A stretch of 64,000 bases of DNA from Hesperophylax magnus (Eukaryota; Arthropoda; Insecta; Trichoptera; Limnephilidae), in NCBI GenBank assembly GCA_026573805.1, contig JAIUSX010000048.1:1922001-1986000 (forward strand), read 5' to 3'. The notes below the pieces were generated by a model. The model made no database searches. It had not been told where the DNA came from and saw only the letters and a program-made list of their open reading frames with translations. Shown in pieces: positions 27,101 through 42,100 of the stretch. Made by a program: the position numbers and the translations under genes. Positions within the stretch are counted from its first letter, which is position 1. Each line of letters starts with the position of its first letter.

Positions 27101-30100
27101 TTGGTGACCAGATCTGGCCGGGTACTTCCCCACCATCCTCTTCCCCATCTCCTTCCTCTCCCCATTACCTTCAGCCTCACAATACACCCCGATTGAGGAT
27201 GCCATAGTCTCACTGGCTCCAGATGGCTATTGTCCGGGGTGAACTGAGTGCTTACGTTGACCATGCTATTGGCTTGCCTACCAATGGACAATGGACAATA
27301 TCAGTGGGAACATAACACGTCAATCGCTTTAATTGTTGGCAGATAATTTTCTAAATGCGGTAAAGATTGACGATTAATTTCATGCATTCACTTCATTCAT
27401 TTAAGATATACATGTATACTTTTCTATAAATCCAGCTAACCCATTGGACGCATTTTACACCCGTGTTCTATGAAATTAATTATGAAACACCCTAATATTA
27501 TAGAACTTTCATCTTCTTCTGGCTTTAGTAAAATTAGAAAGAGTGTTTATCAATGTATTTTTTAATTGTAAGTATGTTAGTTGTAAGTTTCTACATATGT
27601 AAATATACATATCATTAATACAGTAGTTATAGGCCTTAGTCGTGGTGACCGGGTATGTCATCAAAATGACAATTCAACACACCTACAAAAAGTGATATAA
27701 AGTCATGAAAAGTGATGAAACAAAAACTAGGTTAAATAGGTTACATAGGTAACTATTAAACTTAGATTTTGTTTCATCAGTTTTAATGACTCTATATCAC
27801 TTTTTAAAGGTGTATTGAATTTTCATTTTGATGAAATATCATTGAACCATTATGTTCTATAGGTTCCGATTCCCAAACACAGTGAACCGTCGGCCCTGGT
27901 ACCGTACTTCAACAATAGGCTTTATTACGCATCAGAACACGACGAGGCCATTCACGTCTGTGACAAGACCTCCTGCAATGATGACCAGGTCCTGAGGAAC
28001 AATACACGTGAGTAATCTTTCTGTCGTAAACTGTTACATATTTGCTCTGCCCTCTCCTAATGGAGGTTGGCTATCATCAGGGAAATCTTCATCCTGCAGG
28101 CTGGAGCCGGGAACATTCCCTCGTAGCTTTCCAAGTCATGAAGTGTAACGTCTTCTTTTGCAGCGTCTTTTATCAATCTTTCTCTGGATTGTCAATTGGG
28201 TAATCTTGTATTTGTCATTTCTCATAATATGACTTCGACCTTCGTTACACTGGCTCGGTATCAGTACCTCCTACAATGGTACTCGGTAAAGTCCCACAAT
28301 GCCTACGCTGCAAACTGTAGAGAACTTTACTTTTCTCTCGGTTTCTTTGGTCTCCGGCTTTTGTCGATTCAGGTCCGATACGGAGCCAGTGATGTAGATG
28401 TCGGAGTTTGCTCCTTAGCTATAAAGATAGAACATTTTCTCAATTTTTTGTAATTCGTTCAATGCCTTCATTCGGTTATTCAACCACCGCAGCGGTTAAT
28501 TGATGAAAAAAACATTAATAAAGTATTAAATATTAATCATATTGTACTCGTAACTAAAATAACTTTCCCTTCTAGCGAACGTGCTGTCCATAAAGATCTA
28601 CGATGCGGCATTGCAGAACGGCACCAACTCGTGCCAAGGGGGCCGCGGGGGCTGCCAGCAGCTGTGCCTGCCCACTGGACCCTTCACCCGCTCTTGCGCC
28701 TGTGCCACGGGCCACCACGTGGATCCCGCCAGGCCAAACAGATGTATCGGTGAGGATCCTTCCATTTATTGTTTTTCCTGAGATGTTTGACAGGCATTTC
28801 TGTTGATGCCACCAAGCAAAAAAGTGTTCCAATTAGTGCTAGGCTCGTGCTTCGATTCGCAAATTAGTGCACGGGGTAAAATGAGTATTACTATTTTGAA
28901 GAAGATCCTGTCAAACCAAATTGGTTTTGGTTGAGTTTATTGTCTATTCTTATTTAACCATTATAATTTTGTTATTATCAAATTACCCATACTAATTGTT
29001 TTGTTCATTTTTTTATTGTTCCTCTTCCCCATCTTCTACCATTTATAACTACAGTTAAATTAAAATCTCGATCGATCGTTTATGAATAATCGCTATCCCA
29101 CATGTGTCGTTTATTTCTTCCATTCCCAAATTAATTTCGTACAAAACTTGCAAAAATATATCATCATCGATTTTATAAATTATAAATATGAATAAATTTA
29201 AAGCTCGATTGGATTCCTATGTGGAGTTAAGAAAGGATTAACTGTTTTATTTTATTTTTAATCAACTCAATTATTTTAGAACTTATTGTGAAATTATATA
29301 TGATCACGTCAGCAGAATTAAATAAAAGTAATAAATTAGATTAGCAACGTTTACTAAATCGATCGCTGCCGGCGGCCGCTTCTGACATTAGTTATCGTTA
29401 GACATTCAAGCATAGCGGTGTGCGCGGCGGTTATCTTTTTACTTTCTAGTTTTTATGTGGTAGAAAATGAACTGTCCGGTGAAAAAAGTGCGTACTCTTG
29501 AAAAAAGATTAAAATTTGTCGAAATGGAAAAAAATTCCATTGATGAAGCCAAACATTTAGGAATCACGAAATTTTTATTAATTTTATGTGAAATATGTAT
29601 CTTTTTTAGAATATCAAACATATAAGTATGAATGTAGCTTTTTTTCTATATTCCTGAATCCATTGTTTTCATTAATTCTTAGTTTATTTCAATAGGAAAC
29701 TTCTAAAAAAATAGATAGAGGTTTCACTGTATGAAATGATTGTGTATCCCATCAGGTATGGAGGAGTTCATGTTCTATTCCATCAACTGGGAGATCAGGG
29801 GCTTGGGACTGGACGGGGACAACGAGACGGCAGTGCTTGGACCCATCTCTCAAGTTTCCATGGCGACGAGCATCGATTTTCACGCTGGTAATTATTTTCA
29901 CTTATTTTTTGTGACTACATTGAAAATATTTTTTAACTCCATACAGGAACCTATTTTATCTTTGAGAATATTTTTAACTTTTTTTATTTTTATTTTTCGG
30001 AATAACTTTATTGAGTAAAACCTCAAATTGTAATATTTAAATATTGAAGACAATATTAGTGATTTCTAAACGAAAATCTGAAACAGAAAAATCAGAAAAG

Positions 30101-33100
30101 GAAACGGTCACATCTGGGACTCGAACCCAGGACCCCTGTCTTTCCGGGACAGTGCTCTACCAACTGCGCTAATGGGACCCTATTCTCCTCGGTCACTTTT
30201 AACTGTATCATACTTCGAATAAGAACTACTAACATTGTCTTCATTTTTTCACCGCACATTTTTATTGGCAACTATCTTTATGTATGATCGCAAGATTCAA
30301 CCCGAACTAAATGCAATCCAGACAGCGTCTTTTAGATAAACCTATCTTATTTTTTTATTTAATGTGCGACATCTGTTGACTTTTCTGCAAGTCTAGAATG
30401 AATATTTATTTTTCGGAATAACTTTATTGAGTAAAACCTCAAATTGTAATATTTAAATATTGAAGACAATATTAGTGATTTCTAAACGAAAATCTGAAAC
30501 AGAAAAATCAGAAAAGGAAACGGTCACATCTGGGACTCGAACTAAATAAAAAAATAAGATAGGTTTATCTAAAAGACGCTGTCTGGATTGCATTTAGTTC
30601 GGGTTGAATCTTGCGATCATACATAAAGATAGTTGCCAATAAAAATGTGCGGTGAAAAAATGAAGACAATGTTAGTAGTTCTTATTCGAAGTATGATACA
30701 GTTAAAAGTGACCGAGGAGAATAGGGTCCCATTAGCGCAGTTGGTAGAGCACTGTCCCGGAAAGACAGGGGTCCTGGGTTCGAGTCCCAGATGTGACCGT
30801 TTCCTTTTCTGATTTTTCTGTTTCAGATTTTCGTTTAGAAATCACTAATATTGTCTTCAATATTTAAATATTTTTAACCCCTGCACTGCTACCTGCAAAA
30901 TATGTGCCAGTTCTACTGATTACCAAGTGACTCTAGCAACTTCAAACTTGCACTGTAGGAACATCAGATGTTGGCCAGTCCCCCCCTGTACTGTTTACAG
31001 GTGGAAAAAATATAATAAGCAGTACATAATTGTTGATTGAGGTACTAGTACATATTGAATCATTTGGCCGGTTGGAAATAAGCCGACATAGCTCAGTGGT
31101 TTCAGAGCACCTGACCGGACATCAGAAGGCACGAGTTCAATTCCCGTTGGCAGCATTTATTTTTACTCGGGAGATATTTTCAATTTGTATTGATATTTCA
31201 GGTGACTAATTATTGTTTATAATTATTTGCAAATCAGCAGTATTATTTGATTGTCAAGTTAGTAAGATAAAGTAGGTATATATTTGTACTTACATTGTTT
31301 TAGTTGAAGATTTTATCTACTGGGCGGATTCTGACCATGGAACCATCAGCAGGATCCGGAGGGATGGAACAGGAAGGCAGCTTCTTGTGGAACAAACGGA
31401 ATCCGTGGAAAATGTGCCCATTGATTGGTTAACAGGTAAACTTAACCAAACTAAACAATTTCCATTATTACTGTGATTAACTATAGTTGAAACAAATGAC
31501 TGTGCCCTAGTGTTGTTTGGAACGAAGGGGGGGTACGTGTGGGGAGTGGGGTGTGGAAAGCCACCAACGAGTGCTAGCGAACTACTAATAAACCATGCCT
31601 TTTCTGCGCATTAAAAGTAACATGCTTCTGCACAACTTCTTTAGCTTATGGTCTAGCTATAGAAGGCTTCTGTAGTCGAGGGGTAAGGCTCTGAAGCTCT
31701 AGCAATATGGAGGTTGCGGGTTCAAATCCCAGCGTAAATCTTTTTTATGCAGTTGATTGAAAGAATTTTTTTTTCTTTAAATGTGGAAGTGGAAGATACT
31801 CATAATCTCACTAGTCCAGATGGTTGGGAGTTGGGACTCTTATTTTTTTATTAATTTTCGGGAAATCGACAGTTTACATTTATTTCCATTTGTGCGTAAG
31901 TATTATATAGCCAAAATAAAACCAATTATGGATTTCCTCCTTATGTGGTATTCACATTTTTTTTTTGTATTATAATGGATTTGCATGTGCATAAAGCATA
32001 TGTCATCCATTTATTCTTCAAATATGAGCTAAGTACGTACAGCCTAACTAATAAACATGTTTTAATTTTTACACAACTGATAAACAACCATTTACTTTAG
32101 ATGAATGTTTGACTATGAGCTGTGTAAAATTTAAAACCCATTTATTAGTAAAGCCGGTAATATTTATCTTCTGCTGTCATTCTGTATTAGAGATGGTCGA
32201 TATTCCTGTCTCGGTAACTTTATCCCAGTGACTTTGCTATCACCGAATAGCTTGATATTATTTTTCGAGGAACCGATTATTCCTGAGGAATCAATTATTT
32301 CCAATCCGGCTCTACGAGTTTTCAACTGTTCCACTAATGGATGCATGCCATACCTGTACCATATCTCATTGTGTATTTTGTGATACAGGTCTGGCGGTGG
32401 ACTGGATAGCGGGGAACATGTACTGGACGGATCCCAAGAGGAATGTGATTGAAGTTTCCAGACTGAATGGAAGTTCCAGATATGTGGTTTTGGCCAATGA
32501 AATGGAGACACCCACAGGTGAGCATTCATAATACATCAAATTTACTTTCATTTAATTTATACATAATGTAATAATTACCAGTCTTACTTATATAGCTCTT
32601 ACTATATCGTTGGTATAGCTATACGGCTAATAGGGCCGTGAGCACTTGGGTTAAAATCTTTACTCATAATAATATTCATGCAAGATTGGCACCACCTTAT
32701 TCCAATCCGCAAAAACACCTTCATTTTCGCATTTCGCATTTTGTTGTTAACTTCACATTTCTTTAGATGACATTTGCGATGTCATTGACCCGGTCCGTTA
32801 ATTGCTTCGAAATTCGGCTAATTTGATAATGCGTTCCGTATTTGCTTTGGTAAATAGATATTTTGATTTAAAATATTCCTGTTCCATTGTGATGCAAATG
32901 GGTATTACTGCTTTTTTACATTTTCATTGATTGTTTACAAAAGTCCGCAATCTCCGTCTTACTACGATCGTAATACGTTTCTAAACCTGGGGGTCAGGCA
33001 GTTTAAAAATCTGTCTACTACTTCCAAGTCGTATTACAGCCGGTGTACGCAGTACGCGTGCGCGTGATAATGAGCAACATTCTTATCCCCCTGTATTTGG

Positions 33101-36100
33101 GTGACTCTAATTATTTCAATATCTCTGTGAATTTACTAGACACAGAGTTTATATTTTAGGTCATCCTCAACAATACATATATGTATTGGATAAAATAGTT
33201 AAAATATATAAGTATTTATCGAATGGAACAGAAAAAAAATATTGGGTGAAAAACTGGGAAAAAATTTATTAATATATTCATGTCTGCTTGCATTGATAAC
33301 TTGCCGAGTTGTGCAGTAATGAGCGAGAAGGGTATTGGGCTTCGCTCACCGTGTCACGACACACGCTTGTCAGTAGTAATTGGCGGGCTGGCGGCTTTAA
33401 TGGACGTATCGTGTGTTTTATGCGTGGCCAATGTTTTTTCCTCATTTTCATCACTTTTGCATAATATTTTACTATTTTATTTTTATTTATTTTTATTTTT
33501 TATTTTATTTAGGAAACAAACAGTCATTTATATATTTAGCATAAACAGCAATTATTTACAATATTAGACCAATAATGTTCAATTAATTCTAGTTGTTGAT
33601 TCAATATTTGCACCCATACAATATATTTATAAATGACAAAGAAATATAAAGATTAAACATTATATGGAATTACTAAATGTTATAAAAACAATTAAAGACA
33701 GTTAGTAGTAATACAGTTTTCGCTTGATTGTAATAAAAACAATAAAATAAACAAAGATGATAGGATTATTTCACAAAATAAAAAATTAAGTTATCAGTTT
33801 AGTAAGTTGCATTTTATATGTTTTCAAGTTACAGTTGAAAATGTGTACATCTCTAGAGGCATTGTGAGTTTTACAGATACGTCCTATTAAAGAGTTTTGT
33901 GCATATTTGGCTTTACAGTGTGGTGTTCTAAATAAGTAATGATCATACTATATGTAATGACGCCCATGCGTCCGTATGTACTGAGAATATAATGATTTAC
34001 ATAAGTAATAAATGTAAACTAATCATTTTTATCCAACTTAAAAATTACAAAATTCTCACGACTTTATTAACGTGTTTGAAATTTTACACAATTGATTAAC
34101 AACCATTAATGTACAGGGTTTTCCAATAAGAGGTGTTATTTTGAATAGCCCGCTATTTCGGTAGATGTTACTTTTGAAGCTGTCATTTTTTGACATTTGA
34201 CAAGTAGAAACTACGCCATTAATAAAAATGGAACAATACACGCTTCAACAACGCATTGAAATTATTAAAATTCACTTGAGTGAATCAAATGCAAATCATC
34301 TTGAGTGATGAGGCCCATTTCCACCTCGGTGGCTTCGTCAACAAGCAAAATTGTCGCATCTGGGGCTCGAAAAACCCAAGAGTTATTGTTGAAAAGCCTC
34401 TCTATCCTCAACGTGTGACTGTTTGGTGCGGTTTATGGTCCGGCGGAGTCATTGGACCTTACTTTTTCGAAAATGAGGCTGGAGCAACAGTTACGGTGAA
34501 TGGATTGCGCTATCGAGAGATGATTAATGATTTTTTTATGGCCGGAATTGGATGGTATTGATCTGGACAACGTTTACTTTCAACAAGACGGCGCTACGTG
34601 CCACACAAGCAACGAAACTATTGATCTTTTACGATTGAAATAACACCTCTTATTGGAAAACCCCCCTATATGATGAAGGGTTGTTTCTCAGTTGTGTAAA
34701 ATTTAAAACACGTTCATTACTAAGGTGGTAAATGTGTACCCTGTGTACTGACTACACAGCATCGAAGCCCTAATAAAAGGCTGTTAGTTCAATTCCCATT
34801 GTAGAAAATAATATTTAAAAATTACATGTGTAATAACAGTTATTCAAAAAAACTTGAAAACCAAAATGAAGTACATTCAATACAAATAACAATAGTAAAC
34901 AATCTTCAAAAAGTCTCTAAATGTTCGGTATATTATAATGAAAACTTCCTATGTTTTCATTTACAGCCCTAGCCGTGGACCCCGTACAGGGTAACCTGTT
35001 CTTTGCGGGCGCAGGGTGGATACAGAAAGCCGGCCTGGATGGCTCCAACGTTACTCTGTTGTACAATGAGTCCAGGGCACTCATTACCGATATCACGCTG
35101 GATTATGAGGTTAGTATCTCTATTTTACAGTAAAAAATATAATAATGACTGTGAACATTTATGTTATGTTATGTTACATTTAAGTCATGTACCTAATTAG
35201 GCTGATTTTAGTGTCACGCCGACCGCACGCGCACCGTCGGCGCTGATGGTCGAGATATATGAACTTCTAGGAAGCGTTTTTGAATGACGCGTAGCTATCA
35301 GCGCGCAAGGTGGTCAGCAACATGGATTCTTCGTCGTCGCCGGTTTTTATTTTTTTGGGATAGGTAGTACAAAGCAGCAATAACTAATACACTCCGCATT
35401 TTGGTCTTCGACTGTACAGTAAGGCGGTCAGTATGATACTGAAACGAGCCACGCTGAGCCTCAGCGCTGACGAACTACGCGCTGATCTATGAGCGCTGAC
35501 GGTGAGCGTGACACTAAAATCAGCCTTAGATGTCTAAAGACAAAAAAAAATTAAATCTGTAGGTAAATATGTATATGCCCATTTATAATACATATATATA
35601 CATGGGGCAAAGTTTAAAAATATGTTAACTTTAAAACATCTATATTGCTCATTAGTACGAAGTAAATTAGAATATAATTCAACAGTATGGTCGGCGTTCT
35701 ACAAAGTCCATTCTCAAGCCTTAGAAAAGGTACATAATAAATTTCTTCCGTACATCAATTTTAAAATGAATATTTCCATCGAATTTATAATTTATAATAA
35801 CTTACGTACCGAAACCAGACTTCTCAAACTATCGGATAGAAGAGTTCTTACTGATATATTATTTTTATTCAAAATTATCAAATCTCTCATTGACAGCCCT
35901 GAATTATTGGAATTAATTTATATGAATGTACCTGCTAGACAAACTCGAAGCAAAGACACTTTTAAATGTAACAATAACCTCAATACTAACTACTTTATGT
36001 GGTGTGTAAGAAGTTATGAAGTTGTTTTTATGATAGTGTAAGAAATAATTGTCGAAGGACCTTGGATGATTTAGCAATGACCACTGCACATAAGACAATA

Positions 36101-39100
36101 TTTGTTGTATGGATAAAGGAAGGACTCACCATTAGGAAAGGGCACTCGTTTCTTCCCGTCTTTTCTCCTCACAACAATGTCACTTAACACTGAGCGGCTT
36201 GCACGATATCGGCGAGAATTATAATGTCCTAGAGGTAAGGGAGATCAGATCTCGCGCGGATGCGGTTATTGTGAGCGGTTCGGGTTATTGCAACATACTG
36301 ATTACCAAAGGGCACATAAATGAGCAGGAATGGAAAGGAAGGTAGGAAAAAGGACAATAATACTATCTCAGTACAGTGGTCGCAGGTATGTGTGTATGTG
36401 CGCATGAGATGTATGTATAAGTTAATGTCTATTGCGCATTGGCGCAACCACTATGTATTCACCAATTCCAAGAATTCATTACCTTGCAAACAAATACTGT
36501 AAACTTATTGATACATTTGGTGTTAATAACTTTGTGAGTTTCAAAAGGCAACTAATTTTAGACCTATTTGCTAGTTATTAACGTGTATTATTTATTAGCT
36601 TTAAAAAAAGGTCTTGCTTTCATACTTTGATTTACTTCACCATATTATTTTCTAATTACCTTATGAGTAAATTATATTTAGCTATTTTATCCATGTACAT
36701 GTTACACTTACATACATATACTGTCAACTTACTATGTAAAAGCCCGATTCAAGCGATTTTTGGCATATTATGCCTCAAACGTTTTTTGCAATCACTTGCC
36801 ATAATGTACCAAATTTATTGAACCCCAAAATATAGGACAAACACTGAAATCTGGGTGGATTCATTGACTTTAAATGGCAGTAAGCAGTTTCATATGTTTC
36901 CATATTAATATTTTGAGGAATTGTATATCAGTAGAACCCTGTTAATTTGAAAAAAAGCGTAATTTGAAATTTTTACCAAAAAAATATCCTCGGACGAAAT
37001 GTTTTTTTAATTGGGAAATTTTTTTTTTTCGTGCACGAAAATTTGTTCGTGTAATTCGAAAATTCGACTGAGACACGTTTTGCATCGACTTCAGATGGGA
37101 ATTTGTCCCAAATAAATGGAATGGTGTCCTATAGATAACTGAAGTAAATTGGTATCAGTTTATTTATTTGTTTTCTGTTCCTTGGGTTTTGTCCCAAATA
37201 ATCGTCTGTCCCGATAAACTGGTGTACTTGAGCAGAATCGACTGTATTTAAATAATTTGACACATTTTTTTTCAGTAAATAACTATTCCTTCTTTTTTTT
37301 CAGCACAAGAATCTGTACTGGACGGATTCGTCTCAGCAGGTTATCATGTCCATGGATTACGATGGATTCTCGCAAAGGGTGCTTCTTAACGACAGCCTCG
37401 ATAATCCTTTCTCGCTCACCGTGCACGGGGGAGAAGTGTTTTGGCTGGACACGTGAGTTTTTACCACTCGTTTTAAAAACAGTGTGTTTTGTGGTTAAGT
37501 AGTTTTTATTGACTAGTTTGTACTTTTTTTTCATTGAAAATAGCAGATGGAAAATAATGAATTTATGAATTCAATTTTATATAGATGTGCAATAAGTTTT
37601 AAATTCCTGCCTAACACCGGCATTGCCAAAAAGTATTTTATATCATTTTGCGAAGTTCAGGCACAGATATTTAAATGTTTTACGATCTTTTTCTAAACAA
37701 CCTAATTTTCTACATTATAATGGATTTGTAAGTAGAGAAATCGCACTTTAAAGCAGTTTTCATAGGTCTGATACTTAATTTTTTTCTGTGCCTATAAAAA
37801 AAATGCTCAATTATTTCAAAGGCCAGATGTGTTCTTCTTGCAGTATTTAATTAAAGCATTTATAATATTTCCAAACCAAAAACACATGATTAAGCATGAA
37901 TTGGCAGTGCCTCGCTTCAACTTAAGTGTGATATTTTTGTTTCAGAGTCCACGATCACGGCTCTATCAAGAAGGCCCTCATATCCAACATGAGCAACTAC
38001 CAAAGTCTTGCCAAGACAGTGGGCGACTCCTTGAAGGATATACAGATTTTCTCCAAGCAAAGGTATGCGTTTCTTCCCAGGGTTAGATTTGGCTTCCTTC
38101 GCTGACTGCGGTCCCTCTCCATTCTCCATATTTGACGTACTAGACAGTTATATACAAAACACTACTAAACCACATTTCTGACGAATAAAACATGACGGTA
38201 CAAGCCACCAACAAACGCTAGTGAACTACTAATAAATCACGCCCTTTCTTAATCTGCGCACCTTCTTTTGCTTGTGATATAGCTACACTACTTTATGCTG
38301 TTAGCGATAAATAAAACTCCGAATGTTTATAATCAAATGTATTCAGTCAGCACTCTTCTTAAATACATAATAATTATCGGTAAGATTATGTTTATCCTTA
38401 GATTCAAATCCGGTTGTTAGAATTGCCTGCTCCTTTGCGGGAGATAAGTAGGTCGAGTTGGGCAATTCCTTGCCGACTCATACGGGAGCAGCTGAATTAG
38501 TTCTCCGCTTGGCCGAAAGAGAGCAGTATCTTTGGTGATGGATGAGTAAACCAAACATATGTACCTTTATCTTGTGTAATACTTAATGTTTTTTTTTTTA
38601 CTTCCAGGCAGCGTGGCAACAACCCCTGTGCCGGCCCCACCAACGGAGGCTGTGCAGAACTGTGCCTGTACGATGGGAGGAGGGCCAATTGCGCCTGTCC
38701 GCATGGAAACGTTGCGCCTGACGGGAAGGGGTGCCAACGTACGTTAAAAATATATTGGTTTTACAGATTTTAATGTTTTATCTTCACATCGGTGGCTATC
38801 CCCATACGCGGATGTTGAATCTGTGATCCACGAAGTTTCACTTAAACATGTACATTGTATCAATACGAGCCGCGTAAAGGGATAGATTGCGTTGAAAAGG
38901 TTAGAAATACATAACCTCTGAATCTAAAGTCGAGGATCTTAACCGCACGGCCACCGCGGTCGTTTGTGATTGAATGATAAATAATTTGATCAAATTTGTA
39001 TCCTCTTTAAGTATTGTGTTATTAAGAAAATGATTTGTTGTTTTTGTTTAGCGTACGATGCTTTCCTGATGTACTCCCGGGTGGTACGAATCGATTCTAT

Positions 39101-42100
39101 TCACATGTCTGATGCCACGGAGCTGAACGCTCCCTATCCCGCTATTCAAAATAGGTAAGCCAAAACGCAACATGTTAAATATTTGAGGTAAATCTATACT
39201 GCAAACTCTCCAAATACCTTCATTGGATATATGATACATGTTATAGGTATTTTAGCTGTGTTGAGTCGACCACAGCACTCACACAGGTGCATTGCTTGCA
39301 TACAACATGTTTCAAACTTGTTTTTCGACATCAGAAAGAAAATTCCAGCAAAATAAAAATAAATGTAATTTTGTGAAAGAAAAAACTTTCAGTTGTTACC
39401 AACGAATAAAAAGAATACACCTTTCGAATAACTTCCATCGCTAACAGGGCTATGAAATGTTAGGTTTTATAGTAAGAATTTCCAAGGATTTTTTTAAATA
39501 TCAACACATTATAAATTCTGTTCACATCTCTCGTTAGAAGTATTCTAGAATACAACTCTACAATTTGGTCACCTGTCTTTAATAATCACATTAATACCAT
39601 TGAAAGAGTCCAACGCAAAATTTTGAGGTGTATTAATTTTAGGCTTGGAATTCCTTTAGAAACAATAGATTATGATTTCTTATTACATTCATTGAAATTG
39701 CTTAAGTTTTGATCTTATATTTTTATACAAAATTATAAATTATCAGTTGGATAGCCCTGACATATTAATGTTGATTCAATTTCATGTACCTACCATTAGA
39801 TCAAGGTCCTCTAGTATGTATTATTGTGACAATTATACCACAGTCTCAGGATATAACTCAGTTATAAATAGATTGCACACACTTGGGAACTTTTATGCTA
39901 AAATTGCAGATACTTTTAATATTCCCCTTGTAAAGTATAAAGCTGCACTAATAACACATTTTAACACCACTTATTTTAATGAGGTCACTACATAACAGGC
40001 TATTGTCATTGCTTCTTTCTTTACTGTTATTTTATTTGTTATGTTTTAACTAAATTTAATTCTTTAATTTTTCTCATCAAAATTTAATACTGCACTATGT
40101 ATATGTAAAAAAATAAAATAAAATAAAAACTTTGTATGTAAATGTAACTTTTGAAGGTTGTACCTATCAATGTAATATATCATTGAAGAAGAAGATAAAA
40201 CTAATAAATCTAAACGAAACATGAAACAGAACAAGACACAGAAAAATAAAAAGGTAACAGTCTTAGCTGGGAATGGAAGTCAGGATTTTTGTCTTACCGG
40301 GACAATGCCTCAACCAACTCGACCATTATGAACTGATTATTTTTACAAATTTTTGTTTTTGGCTGCATCTTTTGAATGATTACAGAGTTCAAACGAATTT
40401 ATTTGTAAACTGGATATAGTTACCTATTCTAAAACTACTCTAATAATATTCTATTACCTATGTATTAAAATTTGGACTTCACAACTTTGATACATAATTC
40501 ACAAAAATCTTACTCAACATTTAAATGGAGTTCAATGACCATTTTAAAACCTTTATAATAAACTAGTGATCCCCACAATGCTTTGCTATTGCTAATGTCT
40601 TTCTGGGGCGTCTCCGACTTCTTCCACCATTCACTACTGTATACCACAATGTCAGTGTGATAACTACAATACATTGACTTCAATTCGACTCCGTATCTCA
40701 TTCCGGTGCAGAGATATTGTGTTAAGTATCCCCGACTTCTTCTACCATTCAAACCAACCAAAAAAAAACACTCCCGGCACTAATAAGAACAAAGTTTTAA
40801 ATTTTCAGCGATATCGGTCAACCACTTTTGGAGTTTTGCGAGCACAAACATATGCAGAACGCTGAATTTATATATTAAGATAATGTTTTGTGTTCGCGGT
40901 AAATTTGTCTTAGGAATAATAATATTTGGATGATTTGTATATCGCTATTTTTGTGCAAACTCATCTCAAGGGCGCTGTACGAATATATAATACATTTCTA
41001 CAATGATCTATGTTATTACAAACTATCGTCAAGTCAAACTATTGTCAACAGATTGCATCCACCGATTCGTCGATCACTAATACAAAGCTATATGTACAAT
41101 GCGGTGACCGGATAAATCATCAAAATGATAATTCATCACATCTTTTAAAAGTTATATAAAGTCATGGAAATTGATGAAACAAAAACCTTATTAACTGGGT
41201 TAAGTACGTTAGGTTACGTTAGGTTTAAATTTTATTTTTTTTTCATTGTTTCTAATGACTTTATATCACTTTTTAAAAGTGTGTTGAGTTGTCAATGTGT
41301 TGAGTTATCATGGAACCGTACAATGCATTTGATTGATGAACTTGATGCTAGAATGTACAGGCAGCTAATATACAGGAAGCCTAAAATCGTTGCAGTTTTT
41401 CGTAGCATAGCCATGAACTGTACCATTAATACATACTAAAGATTGAGAACTGGAGACGAATGATGAGGGTCTGCAGACATTCCCACCCTGCGATGTTAAT
41501 AGTGATGATGATGATAATTTTTACTACATCTGTTGTGCAAATATGTATTTCGTCGTACAATGTTATACGTAGTTGATTTAAAAATGATTATTGTTTTTGT
41601 AGGGAGATGATGCGCAACGCCATTGGACTGTCATTTGACTACAAGAGCTCGAGGTTATTTTACTCTGACATCCAGAGGGGCTCTATCAATGCTGTCTTCT
41701 TTAACGGAACGGGCCACTCTGTCATTGTAGACCGTAAGATCATTACTTTATTAATTAACACTCTTTTAAATTAAATGAATATGCTTCAATTGTCAGACAG
41801 AAGGATTTTCACTGACGCATTTGATAGTCCAAAATTGCTTGCATTGATGAGCTTTCGGATTCCACTAAGTCAGGATTTATTTCAGAGCAGAAATTTTTGG
41901 ACTAACTAGGAGCTAGGTATTCCAAGGGTTAATTGTCAGCCGGTACACGGCGGGCTGCTCGGCAATTTACCCAGGCACACTAATCGTGATAGCTTGGTAT
42001 TCCAAGGGTTAATTGTCAGCCGGTGCACGGCGGGCTGCTCGGCATTTTACCCAGGCACACTAATCGTGTTAGCTTGGTATTCCAAGGGTTAATTATCAGC

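Larger units (their letters stand above)
34060..34722. mobile_element. MITE (family S) split by a mariner-type insertion
   Basis: Outer ends ttattaacgtgtttgaaattttacacaat and gttgtgtaaaatttaaaacacgttcattacta mirror each other and match the MITE at 32047-32149. The inner 553 bp (34114-34666) is a separate element. Confidence 0.7.
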
